A DNA stretch of 28,774 bases, taken from positions 1 to 28,774 of the forward strand of contig URXY01000023.1 in NCBI GenBank assembly GCA_900552015.1. Direction: 5' to 3'. Positions 24,758 to 28,774 of the stretch are shown here, piece after piece. The DNA comes from an uncultured Eubacteriales bacterium (GTDB lineage Bacteria; Bacillota; Clostridia; Oscillospirales; Oscillospiraceae). Below the pieces are notes generated by a model. That model made no database searches. It was not told the DNA's origin and worked only from the letters and a program-made list of their open reading frames with translations. Made by a program: the position numbers and the translations under genes. Numbering within the stretch: position 1 is the first letter of the stretch; each line of letters begins with the position of its first letter.

Positions 24758-25785
24758 AGGGTGACCTTCTCTTCCCCGCTCACGACCTCGCCGATGACAT
24801 AGGCGTCCTGACCGCTTTCCTTGAGGGCAGCGAGCGCCTTGCCGGCGTCATCCTTAGAGGCGATCATCGTCATGCCGACGCCCATGTTGTAAGTGTTGAA
24901 CATATCATGCTCGGAGATATTGCCCATACGCTGGAGCATTGAGAAGATCGGCGGCGTGCGGAGAGAGGACTTGTCGATCTTCGCGCACAGGCCGTCGGGG
25001 ATGCAGCGGGGAATATTTTCGTAGAAGCCGCCGCCTGTGATGTGGCTGACGCCGTGAACGTCGGCCACGGCCATCGCCGCGAGGACGGACTTGACGTATA
25101 TCTTCGTCGGGCGCAGCAGCTCTTCGCCCAGCGTGCAGCCGAGCTCGTCGATATAGGCGTTCAGGTCGGCGTGCTCAATGTTGAAAACCTTGCGCACGAG
25201 GGAATAGCCGTTGGAGTGGATACCGCTCGAGGGAAGGGCGATGACAACATCGCCCGCTTTCATGCGGTCGTGGTCAACGATTTTTTCGCGGTCGACGATG
25301 CCGACGGCAAAACCTGCGAGGTCGTAGTCATCCGCGGCCATGGTGCCGGGGTGCTCGGCGGTCTCGCCGCCGATGAGCGCACAGCCGGACTGCACGCAGC
25401 CCTCGGCCACGCCGGAGACGAGCGTCGCGACCTTCTCCGGCTCATTCTTGCCGATGGCGATATAGTCGAGGAAGAAGATAGGCTTTGCACCGCAGCAGAT
25501 GATGTCGTTGACGCACATGGCGACGCAGTCGATGCCGACAGAGTCGTGCTTGTTCATGAGCTGCGCAATGCGCTGCTTCGTGCCCACGCCGTCTGTGCCC
25601 GAAACAAGCACGGGCTCCTTCATATCGGAAAGGTCGGGCGCAAACAGGCCTCCAAAGCCGCCGATATCGGACACGACGCCCGGGATCATGGTGCGCTGGA
25701 CGTGCTTTTTCATCAGCTTGACGCCCTCATAGCCGGCCTCGATATTCACGCCGGCGTCACGGTAGCTCTCAGAAAAACTACGCAT
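24751..25785 (-). CDS. purM: Phosphoribosylformylglycinamidine cyclo-ligase
   Basis: This 344-residue enzyme closes FGAM to AIR with ATP, step 5. It shows SYRDAGVNIEAGYEGV at the start, then VSGTDGVGTKQRIA, GGETAEHPG and HITGGGFYENIPR. The start at 25785 gives the usual length. An in-frame extension to 25920 reads as low-complexity Ser/Ala/Arg and lies over the purF end, so it is rejected. The ATG lies inside the purF 3' end (eight-base overlap), so the two genes are coupled. Confidence 0.97.
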   Translation of the reverse strand: MRSFSESYRDAGVNIEAGYEGVKLMKKHVQRTMIPGVVSDIGGFGGLFAPDLSDMKEPVLVSGTDGVGTKQRIAQLMNKHDSVGIDCVAMCVNDIICCGAKPIFFLDYIAIGKNEPEKVATLVSGVAEGCVQSGCALIGGETAEHPGTMAADDYDLAGFAVGIVDREKIVDHDRMKAGDVVIALPSSGIHSNGYSLVRKVFNIEHADLNAYIDELGCTLGEELLRPTKIYVKSVLAAMAVADVHGVSHITGGGFYENIPRCIPDGLCAKIDKSSLRTPPIFSMLQRMGNISEHDMFNTYNMGVGMTMIASKDDAGKALAALKESGQDAYVIGEVVSGEEKVTLC

Positions 25786-27247
25786 TCTTTTTGTTCTCCC
25801 CTTCACTGATCTTGCACTCAAAGCGGTCCTTGCCGCCGTCTTTCGGGATAGCGGTCGGGTAGCCGCCGCCGAAGCAGGCCGTGCAGAAGCCGTTTTCGGT
25901 GTTGTCGGCGAGCTTGACAACGTCCTCGATGCTCAGATAGCCGAGTGAGTCGACGCCGATGATCTTCGCGATCTCATCGACCGTGTGGTGCGTGGCGATG
26001 AGGTTATTCTTGTCGTCGATGTCCGTGCCGTAGTAGCACTCGGAGACGAACGGCGGTGCGCTGACGCGCATATGGATCTCCTTTGCGCCCGCCTTGCGGA
26101 GCAGGTCGATGGTGCGGCGGCAGGTCGTGCCGCGGACGATGGAATCGTCGATGAGCACGACGCGCTTGCCCTCGACCACGGAGCGGATGGGGTTCAGCTT
26201 GATGTTGACCTCATTTTCGCGCATCGTCTGCGTGGGCGAGATGAACGTGCGGCCGATGTACTTGTTCTTAATAAATCCGATGCCGTAGGGGATGCCGCTC
26301 TGGCGCGCGTAGCCGAGAGCTGCGTCAAGACCGGAATCCGGCACGCCGATGACAACGTCCGCCTGCACGGGATGCTCGAGCGCGAGGAACGCGCCCGCGC
26401 GCTGGCGCGCGACGTGGACGCTGCTGCCATCGATGACGGAGTCGGGGCGGGCGAAGTAGATGAACTCGAAGACGCAGAGTTTCTTCGGCGCTTTGCCGCA
26501 GTGGCTCGTGTCGGAGCGGACGCCGCTCTGATCGACCACGACGATCTCGCCGGGGCGGATGTCGCGCTCGAACTCGGCGCCGATGGCGTCGAGCGCGCAG
26601 GACTCGGAGGCAAAGACGACGGAGCCGTCCTTCAGCTTACCCATGCAGAGGGGCCGGAAGCCGTGCACATCGCGCGCGGCGATGAGCTTTGTCGGCGACG
26701 AGAGGACGAGGGAATACGCGCCCTCGATGCGGTCCATCGCGGCGGAGACGGCCGCTTCGATGGAGCCCTTCTTTAAGCGCTCCTGCACGATGATGTAGGC
26801 GATGACCTCGCTGTCGGTCGTGGTCTGGAAGATGGAGCCGCGGCTCTCAAGCTCCTGCCGCAGTTCGTGGGAATTCGTCAGGTTGCCGTTGTGCGCGAGC
26901 GCCATGCGGCCCTTGAAGTGGTTCACCAAAATGGGCTGGACATTGCGCTTATTGTCGCTGCCGGTCGTGCCGTAGCGCACATGACCGACGGCGATGGTGC
27001 CCTTGCCGAGGCTTTTGAGCTGCTCGGGCGGAAACACCTCGCTCACAAGGCCGGTATCGCGCAGGGAGCGGAACAGGCCGTCGTCATTGACGACGATACC
27101 CGCGCTCTCCTGCCCGCGATGCTGGAGGGAGTAGAGCGCGTAGTAGGCGTAGGAGGCGACATCCGCCTCCTGAGGGGCAAAGATGCCGAACACGCCGCAT
27201 TCTTCGTGAATGTGGCGCGCCGGGATGATGTTGTGATTCTCTGTCAT
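25778..27247 (-). CDS. purF: Amidophosphoribosyltransferase
   Basis: This 489-residue enzyme makes phosphoribosylamine from PRPP and glutamine, the committed step. A 16-residue propeptide precedes the glutaminase nucleophile Cys17 in HEECGVFGIF. YALYSLQHRGQESAG and the PRPP loop VVLIDDSIVRGTT follow. A C-terminal CTACFGG and a separate Cys in VSECYYGTD match the Cys ligands of the oxygen-sensitive 4Fe-4S cluster of Bacillus-type PurF, fitting an anaerobe. The ATG at 27247 lies eight bases after purC. A longer frame starting at 27472 lies over purC and is discarded. Confidence 0.97.
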   Translation of the reverse strand: MTENHNIIPARHIHEECGVFGIFAPQEADVASYAYYALYSLQHRGQESAGIVVNDDGLFRSLRDTGLVSEVFPPEQLKSLGKGTIAVGHVRYGTTGSDNKRNVQPILVNHFKGRMALAHNGNLTNSHELRQELESRGSIFQTTTDSEVIAYIIVQERLKKGSIEAAVSAAMDRIEGAYSLVLSSPTKLIAARDVHGFRPLCMGKLKDGSVVFASESCALDAIGAEFERDIRPGEIVVVDQSGVRSDTSHCGKAPKKLCVFEFIYFARPDSVIDGSSVHVARQRAGAFLALEHPVQADVVIGVPDSGLDAALGYARQSGIPYGIGFIKNKYIGRTFISPTQTMRENEVNIKLNPIRSVVEGKRVVLIDDSIVRGTTCRRTIDLLRKAGAKEIHMRVSAPPFVSECYYGTDIDDKNNLIATHHTVDEIAKIIGVDSLGYLSIEDVVKLADNTENGFCTACFGGGYPTAIPKDGGKDRFECKISEGENKKNA

Positions 27248-27255
27248 GTTCGATT

Positions 27256-27975
27256 TTACTGTGCGTCGTGGGCCATCAGGCGCTTCATAACTTCGGCATA
27301 GGCGTCCTCCACGCCGCCGAGGTCGCGGCGGAAGCGGTCCTTGTCGAGCTTTTCGTTCGTCTTGCTGTCCCACAGGCGGCAGGTGTCGGGGCTGATCTCG
27401 TCGGCAAGAACGATCCGGCCGTCGGCGGTCTTGCCGAATTCGAGCTTGAAGTCGACGAGCGTGACGCCGCACTCGCTCCAGAAGGCCTTGAGCGTATCAT
27501 TGACGGCGAAGGCGTACTTCTTGATGAGCTCGATCTCCTCCCAGGTCGCGAGCTTGAGAGCGACGGCGTGGTAGGCGTTCATCAGGGGGTCGTGCAGATC
27601 GTCGTTCTTGTAGGAGAACTCGATCGTGGGCTCGGAGAAGACGATACCCTCCTCCACGCCGTAGCGGGAGGCGAAGTGACCGGCGGAGATGTTGCGGATG
27701 ATGACCTCGAGCGGGACGATGGAGACCTTCTTGACGAGCGTATCGCGCTCGCTGAGCTCCTTGACAAAGTGGGTCGGGATACCGGCCTTTTCCATCTTGG
27801 CCATCAGGCGGTTGGTCATCTGATTGTTGATGACGCCCTTGCCGACGATGGTACCCTTCTTTGCGCCGTCAAAGGCGGTGGCGTCGTCCTTGTAGGAAAC
27901 GATGACGAGGTTGGGATCTTCGGTGGCGTAAACCTTCTTGGCCTTGCCTTCGTAGAGCTGTTCTTTCTTTTCCAT
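27256..27975 (-). CDS. purC: SAICAR synthetase
   Basis: This 239-residue enzyme joins CAIR and aspartate to SAICAR with ATP, step 7. It begins with LYEGKAKKVYAT and shows KDDATAFDGAKKG, PLEVIIRNISAGHFASRYG and the C-terminal DEISPDTCRLWD. All are diagnostic and the length is standard. AAAAGGAGAAC stands before the ATG. It lies 57 bases after purE and eight before purF. The next enzyme, PurB, is not encoded in this operon. Confidence 0.97.
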   Translation of the reverse strand: MEKKEQLYEGKAKKVYATEDPNLVIVSYKDDATAFDGAKKGTIVGKGVINNQMTNRLMAKMEKAGIPTHFVKELSERDTLVKKVSIVPLEVIIRNISAGHFASRYGVEEGIVFSEPTIEFSYKNDDLHDPLMNAYHAVALKLATWEEIELIKKYAFAVNDTLKAFWSECGVTLVDFKLEFGKTADGRIVLADEISPDTCRLWDSKTNEKLDKDRFRRDLGGVEDAYAEVMKRLMAHDAQ

Positions 27976-28032
27976 GATGACTGTTCTCCTTTTATTTTAT
28001 ATTTTTGTTGATTGATATGGATGGATGGTTTC

Positions 28033-28527
28033 TCAGTTTTTGTAGCGCTCGCGAAGCTCTTCGTCCGCCTTCAAGACAGCGGCGGTGCCCTCGTCACGTG
28101 CGGCCTGGAGCTTGTGGGCAAGGCCCTCGTCGCTCACAGCCATGATCTGGACGGCAAGGATGGCGGCGTTTTTCGCCCCGTCGATAGCGACGGTGGCAAC
28201 GGGGATGCCGCTCGGCATCTGGACGGTCGAGAGCAGCGCGTCCATGCCGTCGAGCTTCGCGCCGCTGCACGGCACACCGATGACGGGAAGCGTTGTGTTC
28301 GCGGCCATGGCGCCGGCTAAGTGCGCAGCCATGCCGGCAAGCGCGATGATACAAGAAAATCCGCTCTCCCGTGCCGACGCAGCAAATTCTCTTGCCTCGT
28401 TCGGGCACCGGTGGGCGGATAACACGCGGACCTCGGTCTCGATCCCATATTCCTTGAGCGTGTGGATCGCCTTCTCGGCGACGGGCAGGTCGCTCGTGCT
28501 GCCCATAATAACGGCTACCTTTCGCAT
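28033..28527 (-). CDS. purE: N5-CAIR mutase, PurE
   Basis: This 164-residue enzyme makes CAIR. It has GSTSD (residues 9-13), SAHR (37-40), AGMAAHLAGAMAA and GVPCSGAKLDG...VQMPSGIPVATVAI. The MAAHLAG segment is of the class I kind, which rearranges N5-CAIR made by PurK; class II enzymes, which carboxylate AIR directly, have a different loop. No purK lies in the window. AAGGAGG stands before the ATG. It is the first gene of the purine operon, directly behind the riboswitch. Confidence 0.96.
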   Translation of the reverse strand: MRKVAVIMGSTSDLPVAEKAIHTLKEYGIETEVRVLSAHRCPNEAREFAASARESGFSCIIALAGMAAHLAGAMAANTTLPVIGVPCSGAKLDGMDALLSTVQMPSGIPVATVAIDGAKNAAILAVQIMAVSDEGLAHKLQAARDEGTAAVLKADEELRERYKN

Positions 28528-28546
28528 AGTTCTGCCTCCTTAAAAG

Positions 28547-28591
28547 CAAAAATGGGCGCTCCACTGCCTCGATGTGCAGTTGAAGTGCCCA
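28547..28591 (-). terminator. Regulated terminator of the ZTP riboswitch
   Basis: On the minus strand TGGGC (plus 28587-28591) pairs with GCCCA (28553-28557). TTC and ACTGC-type arms pair between them, around a loop ACATCGAG, and TTTTT (28548-28552) follows. The first arm is the conserved TGGGC at the 3' end of the aptamer, so ligand binding and termination exclude each other. Confidence 0.8.
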
Positions 28592-28668
28592 GACGGTCGG
28601 CTGCTGAAATTCAGCAAAAAGCGCTCTCTGCTCCCCTGTGGTGACCCACACTTCCGTCAGTTACAAAG
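28585..28668 (-). ncRNA. ZTP/ZMP riboswitch (pfl motif) of the purine operon
   Basis: On the minus strand the leader reads AACTGACGG (plus 28654-28662), then GTGTGGGTCACCACAGGGGAGC (split as GTGTGGGTCACCAC and AGGGGAGC, 28630-28651). After a variable hairpin comes GCCGACCGTCTGGGCA (28586-28601). These are the conserved blocks of the ZTP riboswitch: the P1/P2 junction, the GGGGAGC strand and the CCGNCCGxCUGGGC pseudoknot domain. The ligand, ZMP or ZTP, builds up when 10-formyl-THF is short. Binding should prevent the terminator and raise expression of purE to guaB. Placement directly before purE is a known context. Confidence 0.93.
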
Positions 28669-28688
28669 AGCTCAACTTGACAAGCAAT

Positions 28689-28717
28689 ATAGTAGCACAG
28701 GCGCTCACTTTCGTCCA
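28689..28717 (-). promoter_or_regulatory. Candidate promoter of the purine operon
   Basis: On the minus strand TGGACG (plus 28712-28717) and TACTAT (28689-28694) are 17 bases apart, each matching four of six consensus bases. The start would be near 28682, just before the riboswitch aptamer. Position supports it more than sequence. Confidence 0.5.
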
Positions 28718-28774
28718 TGCGGCAATAGAGAGAAACCTTCGTGCCGTTCCCTTTTCTTTTTTGATGATAATATA

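Noticed and set aside
25786..25920. N-terminal extension of purM
   Set aside because: It would overlap purF by over 140 bases with low-complexity Ser/Ala/Arg sequence. The start at 25785 gives the normal family length.
1..28774. CRISPR arrays, tRNA and rRNA genes
   Set aside because: No regularly spaced repeats, no cloverleaf with CCA-type ends and no ribosomal RNA sequence were recognised by eye. Short palindromes here are not evenly spaced.

Overview
The window is GC-rich, with strong AGGAGG-type ribosome binding sites, TTGACA/TATAAT promoters, a T-box leader and a ZTP riboswitch. This is typical of a Gram-positive anaerobe of the Clostridia. The codon use, the style of the lipoproteins and the purine-gene set suggest a gut Oscillospiraceae-like organism; that placement is inference.

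Left edge (1-2264, minus strand): a mobile element carrying a Tn916/Tn1549-like tyrosine recombinase enters from the left. It is inserted exactly after the H-box of a PAS-domain sensor histidine kinase. Kinase and integrase are joined in one open reading frame at about 905-916. The kinase also has a separate frameshift near 1925, so it is a pseudogene.

2265-10452 (plus strand): a large MalT/LuxR-type ATP-dependent regulator is followed by a strong hairpin. Then comes a tight run of seven genes: a DUF2442 protein, three acidic lipoproteins, two paralogous membrane proteins resembling DUF3137, and a 62-residue membrane protein. No function is known for this run. It is the most likely uncharacterised module in the window.

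10453-13838 (plus strand): a consensus promoter drives a T-box leader with a UGG (Trp) specifier. The leader precedes an ABC transporter operon of lipoprotein, permease and ATPase, matching the trpXYZ family of predicted tryptophan importers.

13839-15766: a 690-base gene-free stretch rich in palindromes is followed by an acyl-ACP thioesterase with its own promoter and a LysE-family exporter wrecked by an internal deletion. A bidirectional terminator separates this from the convergent purine operon.

15828-28774 (minus strand, read right to left): a ten-gene operon, purE-purC-purF-purM-purN-purO-purH-purD-purL-guaB, lies behind a ZTP/ZMP riboswitch. It covers nearly the whole path from PRPP to IMP and on to XMP. 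The last two IMP steps are split between a stand-alone AICAR transformylase and an archaeal-type PurO cyclohydrolase. purB, purK and purA are not in the window. Two enzymes of the operon use 10-formyl-THF, which fits control by a riboswitch sensing ZMP/ZTP, the signal of folate shortage.
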